A stretch of DNA of 64,000 nucleotides, from contig NZ_JACHLN010000001.1 of the NCBI RefSeq assembly GCF_014204495.1, positions 248,001 to 312,000 of the forward strand. The letters are read 5' to 3'. The position numbers were made by a program, and so were the translations under genes. Within the stretch, counting starts at the first letter, position 1, and each line of letters begins with the position of its first letter. Of the stretch, positions 35,264 to 44,285 are shown in pieces. Source of the DNA: Sphingomonas kyeonggiensis (GTDB taxonomy: Bacteria > Pseudomonadota > Alphaproteobacteria > Sphingomonadales > Sphingomonadaceae). The notes under the pieces are model-generated. The model was not told the origin of the DNA. It made no database searches and was given only the letters and a program-made list of their open reading frames with translations.

Positions 35264-35764
35264 TCACCACACCACCTGCACCGGACCGGGCATCCACCGG
35301 TGCAGGACGGTGGTGAAGGACCAGGGGACCTGGTCGACCAGCACGTCCAGCGCCTTGCGCTGCACCTTCAATTGCCAGCCACCCTCCCCGCGCAGGGACA
35401 ATTGCCCCTGACGCTGCAGGAAGGCCTCGCGCAGCCCCTGCGGCGAGGTGCTGCGTATCGCCGGCCAGTTGGCGATAAGCGATGCGATGATCGTCTCCGC
35501 CATCGCCCGATCGTCCTCGGCCAGCTCCACCGCCGGCACGTCCGCGTCCGGCGCCGACCCGCACAGGATCAGCGGCAGCGCGGGATCGCCCGCCTGCTCC
35601 GAATGCGTCGCGAGATAGCGCAGCATCGCCACCGCACGGCCGAGCTCCGCCGGAGCGACGCGCTGCGGGTCTCCCGCAAGCACGCCGATCCGGTTGAACA
35701 GGGCCGGCAGATAGGGCGTGAACAGCACCAGCCCCGCTTCGCCGACAAGGCGATCGGTCGGCAC
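35264..35764 (-). CDS. Orphan C-terminal fragment of a contractile-injection-system tape-measure protein
   Basis: 166 residues from GTG 35764. The order of conserved pieces matches the C-terminal end of CIS tape-measure proteins (CIS_TMP): EAGLVLFTPYLPALFNRIG, AVAMLRYLATHSEQ, LPLILCGSAPDADVP, IIASLIANWPAIRSTSPQGLREAFLQRQG and a final VPWSFTTVLHRWMPGPVQVVW. Full tape-measure proteins are many hundreds of residues long and sit among sheath, tube and baseplate genes, none of which is here. It begins eight bases after nrdA stops. Either a remnant or a domesticated domain. Confidence 0.72.
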   Translation of the reverse strand: MPTDRLVGEAGLVLFTPYLPALFNRIGVLAGDPQRVAPAELGRAVAMLRYLATHSEQAGDPALPLILCGSAPDADVPAVELAEDDRAMAETIIASLIANWPAIRSTSPQGLREAFLQRQGQLSLRGEGGWQLKVQRKALDVLVDQVPWSFTTVLHRWMPGPVQVVW

Positions 35765-35772
35765 CGGTCAGA

Positions 35773-37722
35773 TCACTGACAAGCCAGGCATTCGTCATAG
35801 TCGGTGCTTTCACCGAGGTTGAACTGCGGCTTGTCGATCGTGTTGTCGGCTTCCACGCCGCCCGCGAAGCCGGCGCGCTGCACCGACTTGGAGCGGAGAT
35901 AGTAGAGCGACTTGATGCCAAGCTCCCAGGCCCGGAAGTGGAGCATCAGCAGGTCCCACTTCTCGACGTCCGCCGGGATGAACAGGTTCAGCGACTGAGC
36001 CTGGTCGATATAGGGGGTGCGGTCGCCGGCGAGCTCGAGCAGCCAGCGCTGGTCGATCTCGAAGCTCGTCTTGTAGACGTCCTTCTCTTCCGGGGTGAGG
36101 AAGTCGAGGTGCTGGACCGAGCCGCCCTGCTCGAGGATCGAGTTCCACACCGCATCCGAGTTCTTGCTCTTCTCCGAGAGCAGCTTCTCCAGATACGGGT
36201 TCTTGACCGAGAAGGAGCCCGACAGCGTCTTGTGCGTGTAGATGTTGGCCGGGATCGGCTCGATGCAGGCCGAGGTGCCGCCGCAGATGATCGAGATCGA
36301 CGCGGTCGGCGCGATCGCCATCTTGCACGAGAAACGCTCCATCACGCCCATGTCGGCCGCGTCCGGGCACGGGCCGCGCTCGACGGCGAGCGCCATCGAG
36401 GCCTGATCGACCTGCGCCTTGATGTGCTTGAACATCCGCAGGTTCCAGCTCTTGGCCATCGCGCCTTCGAACGGGATGCCGCGTGCCTGGAGGAAGCTGT
36501 GGAAGCCCATCACGCCGAGGCCGACGCTACGCTCGCGGCTGGCCGAATAGGCGGCCTTCTCCATGCCCGGCTCGGCACGATCGATATAGTCCTGCAGGAC
36601 GTTGTCGAGGAAGCGCATCACGTCCTCGATCAGGTTCTTGTCGTCCTTCCACTGGTCCCAGGTTTCCATGTTGAGCGACGAGAGGCAGCACACGGCGGTG
36701 CGCTCGTTGCCCAGATGGTCCTTGCCCGTCGGCAGCGTGATTTCCGAACAGAGGTTCGAGGTCGAGACCTTGAGGCCCAGATCACGGTGATGCTTGGGCA
36801 TGTTCGAGTTCACGTGGTCGCTGAACACGATGTACGGCTCGCCGGTGGCGAGACGGGTCTCGACCAGCTTCTGGAACAGCGCGCGCGCATCGACCTTGCC
36901 GCGCTCGGACTGGTCCTTGGGCGAACGCAGCACCCACTCCTCGCCGTTGCGCACCGCTTCCATGAACGCATCGGGGATCAGCACGCCGTGGTGCAGGTTC
37001 AGCGCCTTGCGGTTGAAGTCGCCCGACGGCTTGCGGATCTCGAGGAACTCCTCGATCTCCGGGTGCGAGATGTCGAGATAGCAGGCGGCCGAACCACGGC
37101 GCAGCGAGCCCTGCGAGATCGCCAGCGTCAGCGAATCCATCACGCGGACGAACGGGATGATGCCCGAGGTCTTGCCGTTGAGGCCGACCGGCTCGCCGAT
37201 GCCGCGCACCGAACCCCAATAGGTGCCGATGCCGCCGCCGCGCGAAGCCAGCCAGACATTCTCGTTCCAGGTGTCGACGATGCCGTTCAGGCTGTCCGGC
37301 ACCGAATTGAGGAAGCAGCTGATCGGCAGGCCGCGGCCGGTGCCGCCGTTCGACAGAACGGGGGTGGCGGGCATGAACCACAGCTTCGAGATATAGTCGT
37401 AGATGCGCTGGGCGTGCGCCTGATTGTCGGCATAGGCCGAGGCGACGCGCACGAACAGGTCCTGGAAATTCTCGCCGGGCAGCAGATAGCGGTCGCGCAG
37501 CGTTTCCTTGCCGAACTCGGTGAGCAGCGCGTCGCGCGAATGATCGACCTCGACATCATACGCACGCGGCGCGACGGTCTTGGAATCGGTCTTCTTGCGC
37601 AGCTTGGGCGCGGCCTTCTCGGCAGCTGCCTTGGCTGCCGCATCCGTGGCGGCCTTGACGGCAGCGGTGGGGGCTTCGGCGACGGTATCGTTCACGCTGT
37701 TTTCCGTGTCCCTGAATTCCAT
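35773..37722 (-). CDS. nrdA: Ribonucleotide reductase class Ia, alpha subunit
   Basis: The catalytic subunit reducing ribonucleoside diphosphates. It has 649 residues. LPISCFLNSVPDSLNGI carries an active-site Cys. SNLCSEITLP and AVCCLSSLNMETW carry the Asn/Glu/Cys set. The C-terminal tail ends CLACQ, the thioredoxin-exchange pair. The N-terminus is an Ala/Lys-rich low-complexity stretch (about residues 15-50) with no ATP-cone, so dATP inhibition by the usual route is not expected. Two NrdR-like boxes lie about 180-225 bases upstream. Confidence 0.96.
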   Translation of the reverse strand: MEFRDTENSVNDTVAEAPTAAVKAATDAAAKAAAEKAAPKLRKKTDSKTVAPRAYDVEVDHSRDALLTEFGKETLRDRYLLPGENFQDLFVRVASAYADNQAHAQRIYDYISKLWFMPATPVLSNGGTGRGLPISCFLNSVPDSLNGIVDTWNENVWLASRGGGIGTYWGSVRGIGEPVGLNGKTSGIIPFVRVMDSLTLAISQGSLRRGSAACYLDISHPEIEEFLEIRKPSGDFNRKALNLHHGVLIPDAFMEAVRNGEEWVLRSPKDQSERGKVDARALFQKLVETRLATGEPYIVFSDHVNSNMPKHHRDLGLKVSTSNLCSEITLPTGKDHLGNERTAVCCLSSLNMETWDQWKDDKNLIEDVMRFLDNVLQDYIDRAEPGMEKAAYSASRERSVGLGVMGFHSFLQARGIPFEGAMAKSWNLRMFKHIKAQVDQASMALAVERGPCPDAADMGVMERFSCKMAIAPTASISIICGGTSACIEPIPANIYTHKTLSGSFSVKNPYLEKLLSEKSKNSDAVWNSILEQGGSVQHLDFLTPEEKDVYKTSFEIDQRWLLELAGDRTPYIDQAQSLNLFIPADVEKWDLLMLHFRAWELGIKSLYYLRSKSVQRAGFAGGVEADNTIDKPQFNLGESTDYDECLACQ

Positions 37723-37899
37723 GACAACACCCCTGATAAAGCTTCACGCGCCTCTCGCATTGGAGAGACATCAAATCCCGACTCAAGGGGCGCCGATACT
37801 ATCACCGGCTCGGCCGATCGCGAAGAACAAAACATGTCCATCGCACCTCGCCTCAGGCACGAGTCGATCCCTTCCGCATATGGGTATGCGGCGGCGAGT

Positions 37900-37947
37900 C
37901 CACCAGTGCTTGAGCTTGCCCCTCAGTGCAACCACAACAGATTGTGC
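37900..37947 (-). promoter_or_regulatory. Pair of NrdR-like boxes upstream of nrdA
   Basis: Box 1 at 37932-37947 (CCACAACAGATTGTGC) fits most positions of the NrdR consensus acaCwAtATaTwGtgt. Box 2 at 37900-37915 (CCACCAGTGCTTGAGC) matches it at 11 of 16 bases. They are 32 bases apart, the three-turn spacing usual for NrdR. The distance to the nrdA start (about 180 bases) implies a long leader. Confidence 0.65.
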
Positions 37948-38228
37948 CAAACCGAGTCCGGGCACAAGAGCCGAAATGGTTAATATCCACAACGCTTCGT
38001 CGCTAAAATGACTCGCTTCACAGCAGCTGCGCAACTGCTGCAATGCCGCGACGCGCGGACTTTCCTAGGGTTTCCGAAAGGCAAGGGAACGAACGCGGAA
38101 CGTAAATTTTTTTAACGTGGAGGACTCAGGGCGACCACAAGGGCTTGTGGTTGACCGTTCGGAAGCACCGCAGATGGTGGCGCTCGCGTCCAACCGGCAT
38201 CGATCAACGAAGTCATCCCCGAAACTGA

Positions 38229-38325
38229 TCCCCGGCGAAGGCCGGGGCCCAGTCGCGATGCCGTTCGAGAGGTTCCGGCGCCCGCGATACTGCGCCGAAA
38301 CTGGGCCCCGGCCTTCGCCGGGGAA
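38229..38325. repeat. REP palindrome pair, longer centre
   Basis: TCCCCGGCGAAGGCCGGGG and mirror CCCCGGCCTTCGCCGGGGAA. It lies in the 37723-38666 gap, which otherwise holds the nrdA leader, another repeat and no gene I can support. Confidence 0.83.
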
Positions 38326-38392
38326 CTAGGTGGGCGCGAGCGCGGGATGGCTGGAAGTACCGACATTCACGGGCGATAGGTTCACGCGCAAA

Positions 38393-38524
38393 AATCCTCT
38401 CCCGGAGGGAGAGGGGGACCGCCGCCAAAGGCGGTGGTGGAGAGGGAACGCCACAGGCGATGTTGCTCGCGGCAAGCCCCCTCCACCAGCTTCGCTGGCC
38501 CCCCTCCCCCTCCGGGGGAGGATT
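38393..38524. repeat. Second-family inverted repeat (CCTCTCCCGGAGGGAGAGG)
   Basis: The left arm 38393-38447 (AATCCTCTCCCGGAGGGAG, then a GCCGCCAAAGGCGG hairpin) is mirrored by 38474-38524 (CCCCCTCCACCAGC to CCTCCGGGGGAGGATT). It is about 130 bases overall and upstream of the efflux operon. Confidence 0.75.
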
Positions 38525-38666
38525 GTTGATGCCGATAAAGCCCGCCCCTCACCCCAATAGGCGATCGCCCGCTACACCGCGCGGCAATTGCTGATTGCGC
38601 CGCCGCCATGCGACTATACCAAGGTGCGCTTGCGGATCGTTCCGCCGCATGCGGAATTATATCGGG

Positions 38667-40331
38667 ATGGCAACGAACGGGGCAGAAGCGGAGGATCGGG
38701 ACGCCTGGCAACCGGCGCCGCATGAACGTTCGCCCATCCCCGGATCACCGCCCACCCCCTGGCATCCGCTGCCACGACGCATCGCCTATTTCTCGGTCGC
38801 GGTGCTGGTGGTGCTGTCGGGCTCGCTGGGCAATGCGATCGTCACCGCCAATCTGACCACGCTGCAGGGATCGCTGGGGCTCTATTCGGCCGAGATCCAG
38901 TGGCTGCCGACCGCCTATGTGATGACCAATGTCTGCGCCAACATGGTGCTCATCAAGTTCCGCCAGCAATTCGGCATAAGGCTGTTCACCCAGATCTTCC
39001 TGATCGCCTTCGCGCTGACCACCGCCTCGCACCTGCTGGTCCACAGCTTCGCCAGCGCGGTGGCGGTGCGCGCGATCAGCGGGATCGCGGCGGCGGCGTG
39101 CAGCACGGTGGGGCTGCTCTACATGGTGCAGGCCTGGACGCCCGAGCACCGGCTGAAGGGCATCGTGCTCGCCGTATCGCTGCCCCAGATCGCCGTGCCG
39201 CTGGCCCGGCTGTTCCCCAGCGAGGCCTTCGAGCCCGATCGCTGGCAGACCATGTATCTGTTCGAGCTGGGGCTGGCGCTGTTCTGCCTGGCCGGGGTGC
39301 GGCTGCTGGTGTTGCCGCCGGTCGAGCGGATGAAGGCGTTCGAGCCGCTCGACTTCGTGACCTTCCCGATCTTCGCGGTGGGCATCGCATTGCTCTGCGC
39401 GGTGCTGGGGCTGGGCCGCTCGGTCTGGTGGTTCGAGGCGCCCTGGGTGGCGCCGGCGCTGATCGGGGCGATCGTGCTGATCCCGATCGCGGTGGTGATC
39501 GAGCACAACCGCAGCAATCCGCTGCTCAACACCCGCTGGCTGGGCAGCGGCGACATCGTGCGCTTCGCACTCGTCTCGATCCTGACCCGGGTGGTGCTTT
39601 CGGAGCAGTCGATCGGGGCATCGGGCCTGCTGACCGTGCTCGGCATGGGCAATGACCAGATGCGCATGCTCTATCTGGTGGTGCTGCTCGCCACGCTGGC
39701 GGGAATCGTGATCGGCGCGCTCACCATCGATCCCAATTTCCTGGGCGGGCCGATCCTGGTGGCGCTGGCGCTGATCTGCGTCGGCGCGCTGATCGATTCG
39801 GGATCGACCAGCCTGACCCGGCCGCACGACTTCTATTTCAGCCAGGCGCTGATGGGGTTCGCCAGCGCGCTGTTCATCGGCCCGGCGCTGCTGATCGGGC
39901 TGACCCGGGCGCTCAAGGAAGGGCCGACCCATTTCGTCAGCTTCTCGGCGCTGTTCGGCATCACCCAGAATCTGGGCGGGCTGTTCGGATCGGCGATGCT
40001 CGGCACCTTCCAGGTGATCCGCGAGCATGCCCATAACAATGCGATCGTCGCGCAGCTGGCGGATGGCGACCCGCTGGTGGCGCAGCGGCTGCAGCAATAT
40101 GCCGCCGCCTATGGCCGGGTGCTGGTCGATCCGGCGCTGCGCCAGGCCGAGAGCGCGGCGATCCTGACCCAGACGGTGACGCGGGAGGCCAATGTGCTCG
40201 CGTACAACGACACCTTCCTGCTGGTCGCGGCGATCGCGGCGGCGACGATCGTCTGGGCGAGTTTTCACATATTCCGGATCCGGCGCGAGAATCTGCGCCG
40301 GGCGGCGGAACAACAGGCGGGAGCATCCTGA
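38667..40331 (+). CDS. MFS transporter, 14-span DHA2 (EmrB-like) type
   Basis: A 554-residue transporter from ATG 38667 (MATNGAEA); earlier in-frame ATGs exist at 38649 and 38595. The first helix (AYFSVAVLVVLSGSLGNAIVTANLTTLQGSLG) and length fit the 14-span drug:H+ antiporter 2 group. Its stop shares a base with an HlyD-family adaptor, so the two likely form an inner-membrane/periplasmic efflux pair needing a TolC-type outer channel encoded elsewhere. Substrate unknown. Confidence 0.88.
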   Translation: MATNGAEAEDRDAWQPAPHERSPIPGSPPTPWHPLPRRIAYFSVAVLVVLSGSLGNAIVTANLTTLQGSLGLYSAEIQWLPTAYVMTNVCANMVLIKFRQQFGIRLFTQIFLIAFALTTASHLLVHSFASAVAVRAISGIAAAACSTVGLLYMVQAWTPEHRLKGIVLAVSLPQIAVPLARLFPSEAFEPDRWQTMYLFELGLALFCLAGVRLLVLPPVERMKAFEPLDFVTFPIFAVGIALLCAVLGLGRSVWWFEAPWVAPALIGAIVLIPIAVVIEHNRSNPLLNTRWLGSGDIVRFALVSILTRVVLSEQSIGASGLLTVLGMGNDQMRMLYLVVLLATLAGIVIGALTIDPNFLGGPILVALALICVGALIDSGSTSLTRPHDFYFSQALMGFASALFIGPALLIGLTRALKEGPTHFVSFSALFGITQNLGGLFGSAMLGTFQVIREHAHNNAIVAQLADGDPLVAQRLQQYAAAYGRVLVDPALRQAESAAILTQTVTREANVLAYNDTFLLVAAIAAATIVWASFHIFRIRRENLRRAAEQQAGAS

Positions 40332-41455
40332 TGGCAGACGGGCAAGAACCGGCCCCTCCGGCGACCAGCGAAGGCGCCGATCCGCCCCCCGCGCCGGCGG
40401 CGGACGCGCGGCGCTGGAAGCCGCCGAAGCTCTCCTGGCTCTCGATCGCGATCGCGGCGGCGCTGATCCTGATCGGCGTGACCGCGGTGCTGATGGCGTG
40501 GCAGGCCTGGCCGTTCGGCGGACGCAGCCAGTCGACCGAGAATGCCTATGTCCGCGGGCAGGTGACGATCATCAGCCCGCAGGTGAGCGGCTATCTGACC
40601 AGCGTGCCGGTGCAGGACTTCGCGCGGGTGAAGGCCGGCGACGTGCTGGCGACGATCGACGACCGGATCTACGCGCAGCGGGTCGACCAGGCGAAGGCGA
40701 ACGTCGCCAGCGCCGATGCGGCGCTCGCCAACAATCCGCAGCAGGTGGCGTCGAAGACCGCGACCCTGGGATCGCAGCAGGCGGCGGTCGCCTCGGCCCA
40801 GGCGCAGCTGGCCAAGGCGCAGGCCGATTATGCACGGATCGACGCACTGGCGAAGGACGGCTTCGTCACGCGGCGCGACCGGGATGCGGCGCTGGCCACG
40901 CTGCGCACCGCCCAGTCGGCGGTGGCGCAGGCGCAGGCGGCGCGGACGGTGGCGACGCAGGACATCCGCAGCGTCGATGTGAGCAAAAGCGGGCTGGTCG
41001 CCTCGGTCGACGCCGCCAAGGCCGCGCTGCGCCTGGCCGAGATCGACCTGGCCAACACGGTGATCCGCGCGCCGGTGGCCGGGCAGCTGGGCGAGATCGG
41101 CGGGCGGCAGGGGCAGTATGTCACCGCCGGCACCCAGCTGATGGCGCTGGTGCCGGAGACTTTGTGGGTGACCGCGAACTTCAAGGAAGCGCAGACCGCG
41201 AAGATCCGGCCGGGGGCGAAGGCGAGCTTCAAGGTGGATGCGCTGGGCGGGGCGCGGCTGACCGGGGTGGTCGAGCAGCTGGCACCGGCGGCGGGATCGG
41301 AATTCGCGGTGATCCGCAGCGACAATGCCACGGGCAATTTCGTGAAGATCCCCCAGCGGATCGCGGTGCGCATCCGGATCGACCCGGACCAGCCGCTGGC
41401 CGGCCGGCTGCGGCCGGGCATGTCGGTGGAGGCGAAGGTGGAGCTGGCCAGATGA
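40331..41455 (+). CDS. HlyD/EmrA-family membrane fusion protein
   Basis: 374 residues with an N-terminal anchor (LSIAIAAALILIGVTAVLMAW). ENAYVRGQVTIISPQVSGYL is the first lipoyl half and a long coiled-coil hairpin follows (about residues 110-240, rich in AQAQLAKAQ). VIRAPVAGQLGEIGGRQGQYV is the second lipoyl half. It overlaps the MFS gene by one base. It bridges inner and outer membrane for drug or toxic compound export. Confidence 0.92.
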   Translation: MADGQEPAPPATSEGADPPPAPAADARRWKPPKLSWLSIAIAAALILIGVTAVLMAWQAWPFGGRSQSTENAYVRGQVTIISPQVSGYLTSVPVQDFARVKAGDVLATIDDRIYAQRVDQAKANVASADAALANNPQQVASKTATLGSQQAAVASAQAQLAKAQADYARIDALAKDGFVTRRDRDAALATLRTAQSAVAQAQAARTVATQDIRSVDVSKSGLVASVDAAKAALRLAEIDLANTVIRAPVAGQLGEIGGRQGQYVTAGTQLMALVPETLWVTANFKEAQTAKIRPGAKASFKVDALGGARLTGVVEQLAPAAGSEFAVIRSDNATGNFVKIPQRIAVRIRIDPDQPLAGRLRPGMSVEAKVELAR

Positions 41456-41546
41456 CATCTTCCCCTCCCTGGAAGGGAGGGGAGCGGCCTTGCAGCCCCC
41501 GCATCCCACGCTAGGTTGCCCTCGAAACGAGATTCGGGGACGGCAT

Positions 41547-43217
41547 ATGCGCACGGGACTGACGGCTTTGGCGGTGGCACTTGCCTGGGCATCACCCGCC
41601 TGGGCGCAGGAGGCGCCTGCCCCGGCGCCCGGGGCCGCGCCGGTGATCACCCCGACGCCGCTGCCCGCCGACGCGGTGGTCGTCAGCACCGACGACAATC
41701 CGGCGAACCTTGTCGTCGAGAAGTCGATCGACGAGCTGCAGGCGATGCTCGCCGCCGGCAAGGTCGAGGCGTGGAAGCTCGCCGACCTCTATGTCGAGCG
41801 GATCGGCAAGGTGGACCGCGACGGGCCGACGCTGCGCTCGGTGATCGTCACCGCACCGGCCAAGGACCTGCGCTATGACGGCCGCGCCAGCGACGACCGG
41901 CGCAAGGCGGGCAAGACGCTGGGGCCGCTCGACGGCATCCCGGTGCTGATCAAGGACAATATCGAGACGCAGAACATGCCCACCACCGCGGGCAGCCTGG
42001 CGCTCGCCAACAACGATACCGGGCGCGACGCGCCGCTGGTGGCGAAGCTGCGGGCGAAGGGCGCGGTGATCCTCGGCAAGACCAACCTCAGCGAATGGGC
42101 GAACATCCGCTCGAACCATTCGATGAGCGGGTGGAGCGCGGTCGGCGGGCTGGTCAGGAACCCCTATGCGCTCGATCGCTCGGCCTGCGGCTCGTCGAGC
42201 GGATCGGGCGCCGCGGTGGCGGCGAGCCTCGCGGCGGCGGCGGTGGGCACCGAGACCGACGGATCGGTGGTGTGCCCGGCGGCGATGAACGGGCTGGTCG
42301 GGTTGAAGCCGACGCTCGGCCTGATCAGCCGCACCGGGGTGGTGCCGATCAGCCATAGCCAGGACACGCCCGGGCCGATGGCGCGCACGGTCAAGGACGC
42401 GGCGATCCTGTTCGGCGCGATGATCGGCAGCGATCCCGCGGATCCGGCGACCAGGGATGCCGACAAGCACAAGGCGGACTATGCCGCCGGCCTGAGCCCC
42501 GATGCGCTGAAGGGCGTGAAGATCGGCTATTGGAAACCCGAGATGGCCGCCGACCTCGCCGCGCGCTTCGACAAGGCGCTCGAGGAGCTGACCGCGGCGG
42601 GCGCGGTGCTGGTCGAAGTGAAGATGCCCGAGCTGAAGGGGCTGGGCGAGGCCGAGGGGCTGGTGCTCTACACCGAGCTCAAGGCGGACATGGCGACCTA
42701 TCTCGCCACCACCCCCGCCAGCGTGGGGCCGAAGACGCTCGCCGACCTGATCGCGTTCAACGAGGCCAACAAGGCCAGCGAGATGCCGTTCTTCGGGCAG
42801 GAGACCTTCATCAAGGCCGAGAAGACCAAGGGGCTGGACGATCCCGACTACAAGGCCGCGCGCGAGAAATCGGCGCGGATGGCGGGGCCGGAAGGGATCG
42901 ACGCGATGCTGGCCGCCGGTGGCGTGCAGATCCTCGTCACCCCGACCTATGGCACGCCCTGGCTGAGCGACCCGGCGCATGGCGACCAGTTCCAGGGACC
43001 CTCGGCGAGCGAATTGCCGGCCGTGTCGGGCTATCCGCACCTCACCGTGCCGATGGGACTGGTGAACGGGCTGCCGGCGGGGCTGTCGTTCATCGGCACG
43101 GCCTATTCGGACGGGCTGCTGCTCAAGGCGGGGTACGCCTATGAGCAGGCCACGCACGCCCGGGTGGTGCCGCAATATCTACCGACGATCCCGGCGGACC
43201 TGGGGCCGCGGAAGTAA
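41547..43217 (+). CDS. Exported amidase (amidase signature family)
   Basis: A 556-residue protein with a signal peptide (MRTGLTALAVALAWASPAWA, then QEA). The amidase-signature triad region is present: Lys in GIPVLIKDNIET, and the Ser pair in CGSSSGSGAAVAASLAAAAVGTETDGS. It is not GatA, because it is exported and no gatB or gatC is nearby. Such periplasmic amidases may act on peptide amides or xenobiotics. I chose ATG 41547 for the signal peptide. Confidence 0.92.
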   Translation: MRTGLTALAVALAWASPAWAQEAPAPAPGAAPVITPTPLPADAVVVSTDDNPANLVVEKSIDELQAMLAAGKVEAWKLADLYVERIGKVDRDGPTLRSVIVTAPAKDLRYDGRASDDRRKAGKTLGPLDGIPVLIKDNIETQNMPTTAGSLALANNDTGRDAPLVAKLRAKGAVILGKTNLSEWANIRSNHSMSGWSAVGGLVRNPYALDRSACGSSSGSGAAVAASLAAAAVGTETDGSVVCPAAMNGLVGLKPTLGLISRTGVVPISHSQDTPGPMARTVKDAAILFGAMIGSDPADPATRDADKHKADYAAGLSPDALKGVKIGYWKPEMAADLAARFDKALEELTAAGAVLVEVKMPELKGLGEAEGLVLYTELKADMATYLATTPASVGPKTLADLIAFNEANKASEMPFFGQETFIKAEKTKGLDDPDYKAAREKSARMAGPEGIDAMLAAGGVQILVTPTYGTPWLSDPAHGDQFQGPSASELPAVSGYPHLTVPMGLVNGLPAGLSFIGTAYSDGLLLKAGYAYEQATHARVVPQYLPTIPADLGPRK

Positions 43218-43236
43218 CCCGTCGCTCCGGCGACGG

Positions 43237-43698
43237 TTACCGCTTCTTCTCGAGCTCGAGCAGTTCCTCGCGCACATGGATCGCCTCGAGCGACATGCGC
43301 ACCTCGACCAGGAAATAGATCAGCCCGGCCATCAGCAGCAGCATCGAGATGATGAAGCTCGACGCCACCCAGATGCCGACATGGAGATTGGTCAGCCGCG
43401 CGACGAACATCATCGCCACGACCAGACAGATCGCCAGCGCGCTGGCGGTGCACAGGAAGATGGCGTTGTTGATGACCGAGATGCGGCGATCGATGATGCG
43501 CAGCTCCCAGACATGCCGGTCATGCTCGGGCCCGGTCGAGCGCGGGTGCAGCTGCTCGATGTTGCGCGCGCGATCGACGATTCGCGCCAGCCGCCCGACC
43601 ATGACGTTGAGGAACGCCCCGATGCCGGCGAGCAGGAACACCGGCGCGATCGCGGCCTGGATGGTCTCGGAGACCGTGGAGAGATAGGGGCCTTCCAT
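43237..43698 (-). CDS. DUF2721 membrane protein
   Basis: 153 residues from ATG 43698 with AAGGA upstream. Three spans: AAIAPVFLLAGIGAFLNVMVGRL, AIFLCTASALAICLVVAMMF and VASSFIISMLLLMAGLIYFLV. Between them lies a conserved cytosolic piece (RLARIVDRARNIE, RRISVINNAI) typical of DUF2721. Function unknown. The frame runs far upstream, but that part is antisense to the next gene. Confidence 0.88.
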   Translation of the reverse strand: MEGPYLSTVSETIQAAIAPVFLLAGIGAFLNVMVGRLARIVDRARNIEQLHPRSTGPEHDRHVWELRIIDRRISVINNAIFLCTASALAICLVVAMMFVARLTNLHVGIWVASSFIISMLLLMAGLIYFLVEVRMSLEAIHVREELLELEKKR

Positions 43699-43740
43699 CG
43701 TTATCCTTATGCCGGGTGCGAAACGAGGAGTGAAGACGCG

Positions 43741-44100
43741 ATGATGACCTTCGATACCGATACGCAGGCAGGCGTCGTCGAGTTCCTTGTCGATGGCGGC
43801 GTGACCCGCGCCGACTATGACGCGGGGGTGGCCGCGATGGAGGCCGTGATCGCCGACAAGGGCAGCCTGTCGGCGCTGGCGGTGATCCGAAACTTCTCCG
43901 GCATGGAGCTGGGCGCCTGGTGGAAGGACATCAGCTGGGGCGCCACGCACATGGGCAAGATCCGGCGCGCCGCGATCGTCACCGACAGCGGCTGGATCGA
44001 GATGGCGACCCGGGCGGGCAGCATGATGGTTTCGGCCGAGGTGAAGCTGTTCAAGCCCGACGCGCTGGAGGAGGCGCGGGCCTGGGTGCGGGAGGACTGA
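43741..44100 (+). CDS. STAS/SpoIIAA-like protein
   Basis: 119 residues with GAGGAG upstream of ATG 43741. VVEFLVDGGVTRADYDAGVAAMEAVIA and the SALAVIRNFSGMELGAWWKDI segment fit the SpoIIAA-like/STAS-SEC14 group of small cytosolic proteins (also called DUF3478). These may bind nucleotides or hydrophobic ligands. It is divergent from the DUF2721 gene. Confidence 0.82.
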   Translation: MMTFDTDTQAGVVEFLVDGGVTRADYDAGVAAMEAVIADKGSLSALAVIRNFSGMELGAWWKDISWGATHMGKIRRAAIVTDSGWIEMATRAGSMMVSAEVKLFKPDALEEARAWVRED

Positions 44101-44110
44101 GGCTCTTTCG

Positions 44111-44208
44111 TTCCCCGGCGAAGGCCGGGGCCCAGTCTCGGCGCACCATCGATGGCGCAGGAGACTCACGAAAGACATTGCAACTGGGCCCCGGCCTTCG
44201 CCGGGGAA
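44111..44208. repeat. REP palindrome pair, longer centre
   Basis: TTCCCCGGCGAAGGCCGGGG and its mirror around a 50-base centre that itself resembles the centre of the 38229 copy in reverse (ACTGGGCCCC edges). Confidence 0.83.
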
Positions 44209-44285
44209 CTGAGAAGGGGTCGAAGATGCCCCCCCAAGCTCCGTCATCACGGCTTGGTAACGGGTAGCGTAGTACAAGCACCCGC

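Noticed and set aside
35938..37983. 681-codon plus-strand ORF opposite nrdA
   Set aside because: Antisense to nrdA; no recognisable domain.
37981..37995. Possible DnaA box / replication origin near TTAATATCCACAAC
   Set aside because: A single imperfect match to TTATCCACA with no cluster of boxes, no dnaA or hemE neighbour.
37783..38043. 86-codon minus-strand ORF upstream of nrdA
   Set aside because: It runs through the NrdR-like boxes and leader, has no ribosome binding site and looks random.
38745..40313. 522-codon minus-strand ORF opposite the EmrB-like gene
   Set aside because: Same antisense pattern, no domain, and the plus-strand transporter is certain.
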